DNA from: an uncultured Nitrospira sp.
Lineage (GTDB): Bacteria > Nitrospirota > Nitrospiria > Nitrospirales > Nitrospiraceae
Length of the DNA stretch: 36,404 bases
NCBI GenBank assembly: GCA_946479785.1
Contig: CAMLHQ010000029.1
Location: forward strand, 1 to 36,404
Reading direction: 5' to 3'
A model generated the notes under the pieces. That model made no database searches and was not told the origin of the DNA. It saw nothing but the letters and a program-made list of their open reading frames with translations. Below, piece by piece: positions 23,191 to 31,347 of the stretch. Made by a program: the position numbers and the translations under genes. Position 1 is the first letter of the stretch. Each line of letters begins with the position of its first letter.

Positions 23191-25856
23191 CACTCATGTC
23201 GCAAAATTGCCAACGGCCGTTGACCGAGAATCTGAAACGTGCTGAGCAGGCCGACGCACACGGTGAGGAGCACTGTGAGGCCCAGACCCGTGAGCAGCAC
23301 AGTCGGATGCAGGCTCCAAGAAAGATCGAAGATGTAGATCAGTACCAGCCAGGATAGCGCACTCGATAATCCGATCGCCATCACTCCGCCGACTAGTCCC
23401 AAGAGCGCATACTCGGCGGCAAACGCTCCGGCAATGAGACTCCTCGTGGCCCCCAAGGCTTTCAGAATCACCGATTCATACAGCCGCCGATATCTGGTGG
23501 CCGCCAGTGCCGCCGCCATCACCAATCCCCCCGTCACGACACAGAATAAGGCGACGGCGCGAATGGCCAAGGCGAGGCGATCCAAGACCCGCGCAAAGTT
23601 ATCGAGTATGTCGCCGACGTGAATCGCGCTCACGTTCGGAAAGGACGCAATGACCGCTTGCTGTAACGGCACTTCTTGTTCCGACGGCACACGAATGGTG
23701 GCCACATAGGTCACGGGAGCACCGTCTAGCGATCCCGGAGACAAAATGATGTAGAAGTTGGTAGAGAAGTTTCCCCAGTCGACCTTGCGTATGCTCGATA
23801 CCTCCGCGGCGATCGTCGCCCCTTGAATATCGAACTCGAGGCTGGACCCGATTTCCACTCCTAATGACTTCGCGGCTTCTTCTTCAATGGAGACTTGCGG
23901 CCTCGCGAAGTGTTGCTCCGGCTGCCACCAGGCTCCGCCAACGATTTCGTTGCCTTTGGGAAGCTGATCGAGAAACGTCAGGACGTACTCGCGCGACAGA
24001 TACCACTGCTTTCGCCGTTCGTCTTTGCTCTCCTCACGCCGTTCCTCCTGCTCCCGTTCTTCCTCGACCTTCCCCACCTCTCCGTTGACGGCATGAAGCC
24101 GTGATCGAACCAGCGGCGTCAATTCCGGCATACGCCCCCCTGTCTGTTGTTTGACCAGCTCGGCAAAGCCGTCCGTTTGATCCGGCTGCAGATCGATAAA
24201 GAAAAAGGTTGGGGCATCGACCGGACGCGTCTCTCCAACTTGTCGCAGCAGCGCTTGTTCTACCAGCGAGACCGTGACGATGACCATGACGCTCAGCCCG
24301 ATCGCAACCAGTATTCCTGCTGTATGGCCGCCGGGACGCACGACGTTGCCCATCGCATAGCGCAGACTCAATGACGCCGTTCTCGGGATGAATCGTAACC
24401 CTCCGATCAGCATGCGGGCGCACACGAAGAGCAGCACGACCGCAAGACTCAATCCCCCGATGAACAATCCGCCGACTTTCCACGAACCAGCCTGCCAAAT
24501 CGACAGCCCTCCGAGACCGCTGAGAATGGCCACGACGGTCAGCACATTCAGACGATCGTTGAAGCCCCACCGCACCCACCAGGGTGCCATTCGAATCGTG
24601 TCCTCCACCGGATCCATTTCCACCTCACGCCGAAAGATCGCGGCGGGTTTGATCTCCCGGATTCTCAGCAGCGGCCACAACGTGAACAGCAACGTGGCAA
24701 GCAGGCCGAGGGCACCGCCCTTGAGGAGTGGCCCGATCGACACAGCCGAGAGGTCAGTGGTCGCGCCGAGTTGATCGAGCAAATCCGTGACGAATGCACC
24801 GGCCAGCAGCGGGGGAAGCACCCGCTGAAGGAGAATTCCTAGCAGCAGGCCGGCCAGACTTCCCAATAATCCCAGCCCCAAAGCCTGCACCACATAGGCC
24901 CATATCACGGTAGCCGAATCCGCTCCGACCGTTTTTAGAATGGCGATCGTCTTCAATTTCTCTTGCAGGAAGGCCTGAATGGACATGGCCACGCCTAGTC
25001 CCCCAATAAATAACGCCGTCAAACCGATCAGACCGAGGTACCGGGACAATTGTTCGAGAAATTGTTTCAGCTGGGGTTGCGCGTCCCGGTAGCCCATTAC
25101 GCGGACATGATCGGCTGTCAAACGGTCCCGCAATTCTCCGCGCAACGGCTCGAGCGGAACGTCGGAGGGAAGTTTCAGCAGCTGGCGTTCCCTCACGCGG
25201 CTTCCAGGCTTGATGAGCGCGGCATTCTGCAATCCTTCCACTGAGATGATAACGCGGGGACCGAGGCTGAAGGCGTTCGCCATGCGATCCGGCTCTATGC
25301 GGACCAAGCCGGTGATGAGAAATTCTGCCTCTCCGATTTTCAACTGATCACCAATGGCAAGACCCATGCGGAGCAACAAGGCTTCCTGCACCACCGCACC
25401 ATCACAATGATTCTTCTTGCAGATGGATGCGTCAGGATGGAGCAGAAGATCCAAGGAATGAGCCGGCTCCAGTTTCAGAGTTCCATAGAATGGATAGGAT
25501 GGTTCAACCGCCTTGAGTTCCACAATCTGAGTGGATTGACCGGCTGCCTTTTCACGATCCGTTCGAGCCGCCATCGCCACCAATTCGCTCACGTGGGTTA
25601 CGGCAATTCCACGCTGACCGAGCGAATGCAGGACCGCTTGGCCCTCCGCGCTCAGAGGATGCGATGAACGGATTTCCAGATCCCCCCCGAGGAGACCTCG
25701 TGCCTCTTTCGTGACCGCACGATCCACGTGGGCGGCAAAGAGCGACACCCCGACAAGTGCCCCCACGCCTACCGCGATGCAGACGAAGAAATAAAGGAAG
25801 TGCCGCCAGGCCGCCCTGGTTTCCCGCCAGGCCATGGACACAATGAATCGGTTCAC
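23190..25856 (-). CDS. FtsX-like ABC transporter permease (YbbP type)
   Basis: Large inner-membrane subunit of a type VII (MacB/LolC-like) ABC system. The 888 residues contain an N-terminal membrane helix (about 19-41) and a periplasmic domain (about 45-275). Three helices follow with an FtsX core (GLGVAMSIQAFLQEKLKTIAILKTVGA), then a second pair of helices, another periplasmic domain and a second FtsX core (YRRLYESVILKALGATRSLI). This double arrangement is that of E. coli YbbP. An unusual run of charged residues (VEEEREQEERREESKDERRK) interrupts the second periplasmic domain at about 591-610. It overlaps the ATPase gene by four bases, and a TesA-like esterase lies divergently, as in ybbA-ybbP-tesA. 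The substrate is unknown; lipid handling is the common guess. Confidence 0.9.
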   Translation of the reverse strand: MNRFIVSMAWRETRAAWRHFLYFFVCIAVGVGALVGVSLFAAHVDRAVTKEARGLLGGDLEIRSSHPLSAEGQAVLHSLGQRGIAVTHVSELVAMAARTDREKAAGQSTQIVELKAVEPSYPFYGTLKLEPAHSLDLLLHPDASICKKNHCDGAVVQEALLLRMGLAIGDQLKIGEAEFLITGLVRIEPDRMANAFSLGPRVIISVEGLQNAALIKPGSRVRERQLLKLPSDVPLEPLRGELRDRLTADHVRVMGYRDAQPQLKQFLEQLSRYLGLIGLTALFIGGLGVAMSIQAFLQEKLKTIAILKTVGADSATVIWAYVVQALGLGLLGSLAGLLLGILLQRVLPPLLAGAFVTDLLDQLGATTDLSAVSIGPLLKGGALGLLATLLFTLWPLLRIREIKPAAIFRREVEMDPVEDTIRMAPWWVRWGFNDRLNVLTVVAILSGLGGLSIWQAGSWKVGGLFIGGLSLAVVLLFVCARMLIGGLRFIPRTASLSLRYAMGNVVRPGGHTAGILVAIGLSVMVIVTVSLVEQALLRQVGETRPVDAPTFFFIDLQPDQTDGFAELVKQQTGGRMPELTPLVRSRLHAVNGEVGKVEEEREQEERREESKDERRKQWYLSREYVLTFLDQLPKGNEIVGGAWWQPEQHFARPQVSIEEEAAKSLGVEIGSSLEFDIQGATIAAEVSSIRKVDWGNFSTNFYIILSPGSLDGAPVTYVATIRVPSEQEVPLQQAVIASFPNVSAIHVGDILDNFARVLDRLALAIRAVALFCVVTGGLVMAAALAATRYRRLYESVILKALGATRSLIAGAFAAEYALLGLVGGVMAIGLSSALSWLVLIYIFDLSWSLHPTVLLTGLGLTVLLTVCVGLLSTFQILGQRPLAILRHE

Positions 25857-26551
25857 AGGGATGGCTCTTGGATGTTCCCAGAAGACACTTCGTCAGACTC
25901 GATGCGCCCGTCGCGCAGAGCGATCACCCGATGCATCAACGATGCAATCGCGGGGTCATGCGTCACAAGCACAAGCACCGTGCCGTAATCCCGATGGAGG
26001 GCCAGCAACAATTCCATCACATGCCGTCCCGTCACGGAATCCAAGTTGCCCGTGGGCTCGTCCGCCAGGAGAATCGAAGGGCGGCAGGCAAAGGCCCTGG
26101 CGACCGCAACACGCTGCTGCTCGCCGCCCGATAGTTGCACCGGATAGTGATGAACCCGATCTTCCAGCCCCACGGCTTGCAGCAGCTCAACGGCCCGATC
26201 TTTCGACGAAGCGGTCCCGGCTAATTCCAACGGGACGAGCACGTTTTCCAGCGCCGTCAACGTGGGAATCAAATGGAACGATTGAAAAATATAGCCGATC
26301 TTTTCACGTCGAAACCTGGCCATGCGGCTCTCAGACAGAGCCGTAATTAAAGTGCCGTCCAATTCGATGGATCCAGCAGTCGGCCGATCGAGTCCCGCCA
26401 TCAAGCCCAACAAGGTGGACTTGCCACTCCCTGAAGGCCCTACGACCGCAACCTTCTGTTTCGCAGGAATTTCAAGCGTCACATCGTCGAGGATTGTGAC
26501 CGGTCGTCCGCCGGCTGTCAGACGCATTGAAAGGTGCTTGATAGAAATCAT
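25853..26551 (-). CDS. ABC transporter ATP-binding protein (YbbA/LolD type)
   Basis: Nucleotide-binding subunit that powers the permease overlapping it (ATGA). The 232-residue protein contains Walker A GPSGSGKST, the Q-loop IFQSFHLIPTLTALENV, the signature LSGGEQQRVAVARAF, Walker B ILLADEPTGNLD and the H-loop THD. LTALENV and DEPTGNLD are typical of the MacB/LolD/YbbA group. I start at the ATG at 26551 because AGAGG lies at proper spacing; the frame extends to a GTG at 26572. It is divergent from the esterase gene with only about 60 bases between. Confidence 0.95.
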   Translation of the reverse strand: MISIKHLSMRLTAGGRPVTILDDVTLEIPAKQKVAVVGPSGSGKSTLLGLMAGLDRPTAGSIELDGTLITALSESRMARFRREKIGYIFQSFHLIPTLTALENVLVPLELAGTASSKDRAVELLQAVGLEDRVHHYPVQLSGGEQQRVAVARAFACRPSILLADEPTGNLDSVTGRHVMELLLALHRDYGTVLVLVTHDPAIASLMHRVIALRDGRIESDEVSSGNIQEPSL

Positions 26552-26610
26552 GTCCAAGCCTCTGCGTAACACACGGGTGATAATAACAGATGGTATTATA
26601 CTGGAGTCCG

Positions 26611-27297
26611 ATGGCAGTCCGAGGAAGTATCAAAGCGTCGTGCGGCATCCCGCGTTTCGTCGCTGCGCTGCTCGTCATCGCAGCGGTGGCCGGCATCTCT
26701 CCAGGCGCGCAGGCTGCGGCAGCCGTCGCTGCGACCGACGATCGTCCGCGCATTGTCGCATTCGGCGACAGTTTAACAGCCGGTCTCGGTGTTGCAGCTG
26801 AGGATGCCTACCCCTCCCAGTTGCAACGCAGACTAGATAGAGACGGTTTTAAGTACCGCGTGATCAACGCCGGCATAAGCGGAGACACGACAGCAGGCGG
26901 AGTACGGCGGATGGCCTGGGTCTTAAAGAGCCGGCCTCAAATCGTTATTCTCGAGCTCGGTGGCAACGATGGACTTCGCGGGCTCAGTCTCAGGGAGACG
27001 AAGGCCAACCTTGAACGGATCATTCAACAGTGTCGAAGCGCGTCGGTCACTGTCGTTCTTGCCGGCATGAAACTGCCGCCGAATTATGGTGGGGAGTACA
27101 CGAATGGCTTCGAATCGATGTATCCCGCTCTGGCAAAGAAGTATCGCTTGGTCCTGATTCCATTCTTTCTGGACGGTGTGGCAGGATCGACCTCGTTGAA
27201 CCAAGCCGATGGGATTCATCCGACCGCGGAGGGCTATCGAATTATCGTAGAGAAGGTGCTTGAGACGGTCAGACCACTACTAGGACAAGCGAAATAA
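26611..27297 (+). CDS. Periplasmic GDSL esterase/lysophospholipase (TesA-like)
   Basis: SGNH-hydrolase of 228 residues, homologous in plan to E. coli TesA (thioesterase I / lysophospholipase L1 / arylesterase). The signal peptide (about residues 15-36, ending AQA) places it in the periplasm. Block I is AFGDSLTAG with catalytic S54. INAGISGDTTAGG carries the oxyanion glycine and ELGGNDGLRG the oxyanion asparagine. D200 and H203 in DGIHP complete the triad. The ATG at 26611 has GGAG six bases upstream, so the upstream ATG at 26590 is less likely. The divergent ABC genes suggest a shared lipid or ester detoxification role, as proposed for the E. coli locus. Confidence 0.93.
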   Translation: MAVRGSIKASCGIPRFVAALLVIAAVAGISPGAQAAAAVAATDDRPRIVAFGDSLTAGLGVAAEDAYPSQLQRRLDRDGFKYRVINAGISGDTTAGGVRRMAWVLKSRPQIVILELGGNDGLRGLSLRETKANLERIIQQCRSASVTVVLAGMKLPPNYGGEYTNGFESMYPALAKKYRLVLIPFFLDGVAGSTSLNQADGIHPTAEGYRIIVEKVLETVRPLLGQAK

Positions 27298-27326
27298 CGG
27301 GACTGTCTGGATCGCGGAGAGAAACA

Positions 27327-27362
27327 CCCTGAGCTCACTGACGATGGTCACTGAGCCCAGGG
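27327..27362. terminator. Hairpin between convergent genes
   Basis: CCCTGAGCTCACTGAC (27327-27342) pairs with GTCACTGAGCCCAGGG (27347-27362) through 14 of 16 positions, with a GATG loop. It is followed by TGTTTCTCT only on the minus strand. It lies between the esterase and the small-peptide gene and probably stops transcripts from the minus strand, perhaps from both. Confidence 0.55.
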
Positions 27363-27380
27363 GAGAGGGCGAGAGACCGC

Positions 27381-27569
27381 TTAGCTTTTCTTGAAAAACG
27401 TATCGTAGACGCCGTAGGCAAGCACTATACCGATCAACGTGTAATACATGCCGCTGATTCCGCTATAGTCTGGCGCCCCACCCTTCGGCTCATTGGCTAG
27501 CACTTGGGAAGTACCGACCATCAACAGAGTGCCCACGACTGCGCCAACCTGCGCAAACATCTTTTTCAT
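27381..27569 (-). CDS. Small exported single-pass membrane peptide
   Basis: A 62-residue protein I do not recognise. Residues 1-25 look like a signal peptide with a VLA cleavage site before NEPKGG. A short Gly/Pro/Asp/Ser linker follows, then a second hydrophobic helix (MYYTLIGIVLAYGVYDTFF, about 41-59) and the basic end KKS. After cleavage it would be about 37 residues with one membrane span. The expression signals are good: GGGAGGA seven bases before the ATG, and TTGCGT-18-TAGAAT upstream. It is single-cistron, between a hairpin and the SWIM gene. The size and layout recall small subunits of membrane complexes, but no family can be named. Confidence 0.75.
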   Translation of the reverse strand: MKKMFAQVGAVVGTLLMVGTSQVLANEPKGGAPDYSGISGMYYTLIGIVLAYGVYDTFFKKS

Positions 27570-27611
27570 GTCCGATCCTCCCTCGAAGTAAGTGAACGAA
27601 AAGGAGACCGC

Positions 27612-27641
27612 ATTCTACTGAAATCGCCTGATCGTACGCAA
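27612..27641 (-). promoter_or_regulatory. Probable promoter for the 62-residue peptide
   Basis: Minus strand TTGCGT (27636-27641) and TAGAAT (27612-27617) are 18 bases apart. The start would be near 27605, about 36 bases before the ATG, which has a strong ribosome site. Confidence 0.5.
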
Positions 27642-27695
27642 GGGGGAATCGGACACGGGTGGAACTGCGACGCAAGACGGAACCGCTGAAGGCGT

Positions 27696-28595
27696 TTATG
27701 AAGTCAAGCTGGACTTGGTGATAGTCTTCAGCGCGCCTGCAACCTCTCTGAATGAATTAGCGAGTTTATCAAGCTGGGCGCCTTTGGAGAGCAGCTCTCC
27801 GGCAACGGTCTTGATCTGGCTGTCGTAGTTGCCGACTTCCGAGGCGATCTCCGTCACCTTGACGAACATGTCCTTGTAAGCGGCGATCTCTTCCTGGAGC
27901 TGGTGGAGGGTAGATTGAGCCGATTTCACTTCCGCCATGGAGGCCTGGAGCTGCTGCGTCAGGCGTTGGACATAGGCCTCGCGGTCTTTTTGCTCCGATT
28001 CGAGTGTCAACTGAATTTCTTCGCTTTCGCGCCGGCGCTCATCCAGATTGCGGATGGTCTGGATCCAGGCGCCGAGGTCACCGGTCAATCGAGAAGAATC
28101 AGGAAGCGGCTGCCCTTTCTCCAGTGATTTCGTTGCCGGCTGCAACCATTCGATGAAGGCCATGACCTCGCTCAACTTCAAGTCGGCGGGAACGGAACTC
28201 GACGCGGTTGTGCCGTTGTCAGTAGAACCATCAGATGACATCGGAGCAACGGGAGGTACTTGCTTGGCCTTTCTCGCATGGGTTCTCGGCTGGACCCACC
28301 GATGGTATTCCAGGAGGACGGCGATGCAATGTCGACACATAGGCTCTTCCGGCAGAGAACAGCTGCACTTTGAGACCAAGTGGCCGTCTTTCAGCCGGAT
28401 CGTCTGCTCATAGAGACCCGAATTCCCTATTACGGCGGAGGAGATTTGCGCCTCATCGGCTTCAACGATGCGCACACGGTTCTCGGAGAGATACTGGTTT
28501 CCCAGATGGAAGGCATTGCGGTCCACAACCCCCTGGAGCATCGGAGGATCCAACAAGCTCAGGCGGTCGGCCGAGCAGGGAATCTTGTTTCGCAT
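27696..28595 (-). CDS. SWIM zinc-finger protein with long coiled coil
   Basis: A 299-residue protein of unknown role. The N-terminal part ends in a SWIM zinc finger, CxCx7CxH (C77, C79, C87, H89: KCSCSLPEEPMCRHC). SWIM modules bind DNA or proteins and occur in SWI2/SNF2 and recombination-related proteins. A Ser/Thr/Pro linker (about 100-135) follows. Then comes a helical domain with a long coiled coil (about 175-245, SEEIQLTLESEQKDREAYVQ) and a C-terminal region (VTEIASEVGNYDSQIKTVAG) resembling the heptads of chemoreceptor signalling helices. There is no helicase, nuclease or membrane segment. The start is uncertain: ATG 28595 or GTG 28610, neither with a clear ribosome site. A TTGACA promoter lies upstream. 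Confidence 0.8.
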   Translation of the reverse strand: MRNKIPCSADRLSLLDPPMLQGVVDRNAFHLGNQYLSENRVRIVEADEAQISSAVIGNSGLYEQTIRLKDGHLVSKCSCSLPEEPMCRHCIAVLLEYHRWVQPRTHARKAKQVPPVAPMSSDGSTDNGTTASSSVPADLKLSEVMAFIEWLQPATKSLEKGQPLPDSSRLTGDLGAWIQTIRNLDERRRESEEIQLTLESEQKDREAYVQRLTQQLQASMAEVKSAQSTLHQLQEEIAAYKDMFVKVTEIASEVGNYDSQIKTVAGELLSKGAQLDKLANSFREVAGALKTITKSSLTS

Positions 28596-28648
28596 ACGGA
28601 GATTTCCCACGATGAACGACAGGTCCCCAGTCCTTCAATGTTGCGCCT

Positions 28649-28677
28649 AGTGTGAAACGCCTTGTCGAAACTGTCAA
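28649..28677 (-). promoter_or_regulatory. Possible promoter for the SWIM protein gene
   Basis: Minus strand TTGACA (28672-28677) is a perfect -35 box. CACACT (28649-28654), 17 bases on, is a weak -10. It lies in the 140-base gap after the ChaN-like gene. Confidence 0.4.
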
Positions 28678-28752
28678 GTTCAGGACAATTCTTCACAGCG
28701 CCGCTTCCATGGGCAGGAAATACTTGCTCATTCTGAAATGGAACGACCGGAT

Positions 28753-29745
28753 TCAGCGGCACCGACGAGGTATTCCCTGGGCACCGACAGGAGTCAGCCA
28801 AAGGTAGTCGGCGATCTTGCCCGCAATCATCTCATGGAGATCGTCGAGCCGTCCCTGCTCAAACGAGGTCATGTAGACGCTCATTTGTCGCACCTCCTTG
28901 GACAGACGTCTGGCGACCCGCTTGGGGACCGGCAGATTGAATTGAATGTGGCCCCCACCTGTATAGCTGACAACAGGTCCCGCCGAAGCATCTGACGCAG
29001 CGCGCATCGCCTCAATCAAGGAGACGACAGTTCTGGCCATCCCCTCATCGCGGACCATCGAGGCCTCATACATCGTCTGATACAGTTCTTCCGGTCCTCC
29101 ATCGTGGCACGCGCGGAGCTGTTGAAGAATCTTCTCGCGATAGGCCGGGTCGTCCACGATCGTTTCGTCCTGCATATTCCAACGAGTCCAATCGGTATCA
29201 TGGCGGGCTTGTGCCAGGCCTTTTCTCGCCACGAGCCTCACGAGAGACTTGGGTGGATTCAGCGCAGCCAGCGGCAAATGCGCCGATTTGGCGTACGCCA
29301 CGAGCGGTTCATAATTTTCAAACGGTCCGCCCCAGTTTTGCGGCCATCCCACCTGAGTGAGAAACTCTTGCCGACTCAGTTCGCTCCCCCCAACATAGCG
29401 ATCCAGGTGGGGCTGACCGTCCCAGCTGAACATTTCCATCGCTATGACAGGTCGCCGGCCTTCAGCGGATAATCGATTCAAGAGGGAGAGTGCGGCGTCA
29501 ATATGAAACCGATTATGGTGCTCCTCGCCGAGATACAAGACCTCCTGCTCACGCACGCGGCCCATCAACTGTTCGACGGAAACCGGTTGGCCGGTCGCCG
29601 TGTCGATGATCTGCCCTTGACGTAGTTCAGCTTCAGGACTGGCAGACGTGGACGCTCCGCTTCCAGCACAGGCCCCCAACGCGAGCAGGAGGAAGGCCGA
29701 GATCCATGAACGGAGGGTCTGATGCGCCGGCGCCATCATTACCAT
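28753..29745 (-). CDS. ChaN-like lipoprotein (haem-binding uptake family)
   Basis: A 330-residue predicted lipoprotein of the ChaN/Tiki-related superfamily, whose known members bind haem or act as metal-dependent hydrolases. The signal peptide ends in a lipobox (LLALGAC). The core carries VLYLGEEHHNRFHIDAAL (metal/haem ligands Glu and His), PVIAMEMFSWDGQ and, near the C-terminus, VVSYTGGGHIQFNLPVPKRV, all in the family order. I start at the ATG at 29745 (MVMMAPAH). The frame continues upstream to 29877 but the extra 44 residues are Cys/Arg-rich and unlike a leader. ATGs at 29739 and 29736 are alternatives. The putative function is iron or haem handling at the inner face of the outer membrane. 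Confidence 0.88.
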   Translation of the reverse strand: MVMMAPAHQTLRSWISAFLLLALGACAGSGASTSASPEAELRQGQIIDTATGQPVSVEQLMGRVREQEVLYLGEEHHNRFHIDAALSLLNRLSAEGRRPVIAMEMFSWDGQPHLDRYVGGSELSRQEFLTQVGWPQNWGGPFENYEPLVAYAKSAHLPLAALNPPKSLVRLVARKGLAQARHDTDWTRWNMQDETIVDDPAYREKILQQLRACHDGGPEELYQTMYEASMVRDEGMARTVVSLIEAMRAASDASAGPVVSYTGGGHIQFNLPVPKRVARRLSKEVRQMSVYMTSFEQGRLDDLHEMIAGKIADYLWLTPVGAQGIPRRCR

Positions 29746-29882
29746 TCGGTTCTGTCGTAACACAGACCTTCTGCATCGGCAAGACGACGAATCTTGACCC
29801 CTTGGCGACAGGCCGTTATGCTGCGACGCACTTCGCATAATGATCGGCCACGCACACTCACAACCAGCGCCGTCCACCGTTC

Positions 29883-31199
29883 ATGACATCTGACGCACAA
29901 CTCCTCGCAGACTTTCGCTCGCAAGTCTCCAAAGTCCTACAGGAACGAGACAGAGAATGGGAGGCTTCACGCCATCTCATCGAAGCAGGTCGGCTTGTCA
30001 CGACATTGAAGCGTCTCATCGAAGAGGCAGGTCGCACCGAACTGCCTCCCCCGGTGAGAGATGCCATTGCCGTCGCATTGAAACAAGGCGAGGCGGAGCG
30101 GATTCAGGACTTGCCCAGTCCCCGATTGAAGGAACTGACCGGCCTCCCGCCGAGTAAAGCCGTTCGGGCGCTTTGCGTGTGGTTCGACTTGGTCGATCAG
30201 CCTCCTTCGCGCTGGCACCTCCCCTCTCTCGACAGCCAAGCGGTTGCGAGCTACATTCGCAACCATCAGAACCCTTTCGACCTCCTGCTGACTTCCGGCG
30301 CAGCTTCGGTCCTCGAGCTTGGTGCCGGCGACCTGTCGTTTGCCACTGAGCTGGCCGATCAGTATGCGGCTAAAATTCGGCAACAAGGCGGAACGCTCAC
30401 GCTCCATTGCGTCGATCGGCTACACCCACAATCAAAACTCGGCGGCCCACTGCATCCCGACCGTGAACGTCTCCAGGCGCTCCGCTCACGGTCCGACCTC
30501 TCGTTTCAATTTTTCGGGGACCAGGATATGTGCGCACTCGACCGACTGGATCGAACCGAACAGCTCGCTCCACGTTATGCGATCGCGACCTGCTGGGCTC
30601 CTGCAACTCCGACCTTTGCCTACGAACCGACCCGCCTTTCAGCTGGAGTAATCCAGGACGAGTTACAACGGACAAAGGGACCGTTCCGCCTAACCCGATA
30701 CGGCGGCGAGCCGGCCCTCGAAGTGCAGCACGGAGATCGCGAATTGCTCTTTCCTCCATGGAAGTTCGAAATTCGAGGCCCCCTCGCGCTCCTGGACATT
30801 CTTTCTCGCCGCGGGCACCTCGGCATCCTTGGTGCCGTTGACAGCCAAGTATTCTGGGAACTCCTGGCGCAACTCCTCGAGGGAGACCACCATCGGCCGG
30901 AAAACCAACCCTTTACATCGGAAAATCTTCCGACGATCATTGGCGACCTGTATCAGCGGCTGTCGGCGCTCGCGATCGGCGATCACATCGATCTCTCACT
31001 TTGTGGGACGCTACGCGAACGGATTCCTCGTGTACTGCCGACGAATGCTCCGCACAATTCCCACTATCGCTTCCTTTCCGTCACCATCGGCCGCGGCGCG
31101 ACGTTTCCGAACATGCCGGCCAGCAGCACCGCCAGGCGCTTCCATGACATGGTTGAAGAAACGCCGCCCTGGATGGTCATACTCGTGCCGGAGCGATAG
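29883..31199 (+). CDS. Methyltransferase-like protein of unknown function
   Basis: A 438-residue cytoplasmic protein. Residues 143-153 (VLELGAGDLSF) match motif I of class I SAM-dependent methyltransferases. LTLHCVDRLHPQSKLGG about 20 residues later fits the acidic second strand. The N-terminal 130 residues are helical, the C-terminal half (about 230-438) contains no motif I know, and there are no membrane segments. No target can be named. No Shine-Dalgarno sequence is visible before the ATG. It is divergent from the ChaN-like gene and 148 bases upstream of the MoxR gene, which has its own promoter, so a functional link to that module is possible but unproven. Confidence 0.75.
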   Translation: MTSDAQLLADFRSQVSKVLQERDREWEASRHLIEAGRLVTTLKRLIEEAGRTELPPPVRDAIAVALKQGEAERIQDLPSPRLKELTGLPPSKAVRALCVWFDLVDQPPSRWHLPSLDSQAVASYIRNHQNPFDLLLTSGAASVLELGAGDLSFATELADQYAAKIRQQGGTLTLHCVDRLHPQSKLGGPLHPDRERLQALRSRSDLSFQFFGDQDMCALDRLDRTEQLAPRYAIATCWAPATPTFAYEPTRLSAGVIQDELQRTKGPFRLTRYGGEPALEVQHGDRELLFPPWKFEIRGPLALLDILSRRGHLGILGAVDSQVFWELLAQLLEGDHHRPENQPFTSENLPTIIGDLYQRLSALAIGDHIDLSLCGTLRERIPRVLPTNAPHNSHYRFLSVTIGRGATFPNMPASSTARRFHDMVEETPPWMVILVPER

Positions 31200-31263
31200 C
31201 AGGCCGCTCCCTTTCGTGCCAGTCAACTGCGAACGGTGCGCGACGCGGAAAACCTCGGATAAA

Positions 31264-31292
31264 TTGACCGCCTCCGGACCCTTTGTTAGACT
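31264..31292 (+). promoter_or_regulatory. Probable promoter for the MoxR-DUF58-transglutaminase operon
   Basis: TTGACC (31264-31269) and TAGACT (31287-31292) are separated by 17 bases (5/6 and 4/6 matches). The transcript would begin near 31299, about 49 bases before the MoxR ATG. Confidence 0.55.
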
Positions 31293-31347
31293 CCAACAGT
31301 GTCATATCACCACCCATTTCTGAGCCACCAGCGCCGATAATCCCGAC

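Noticed and set aside
25722..25737. CCACGTGG in the ABC permease gene as a third parS
   Set aside because: Only the central core matches; the flanks differ from the consensus in several positions, and it lies in a coding sequence.
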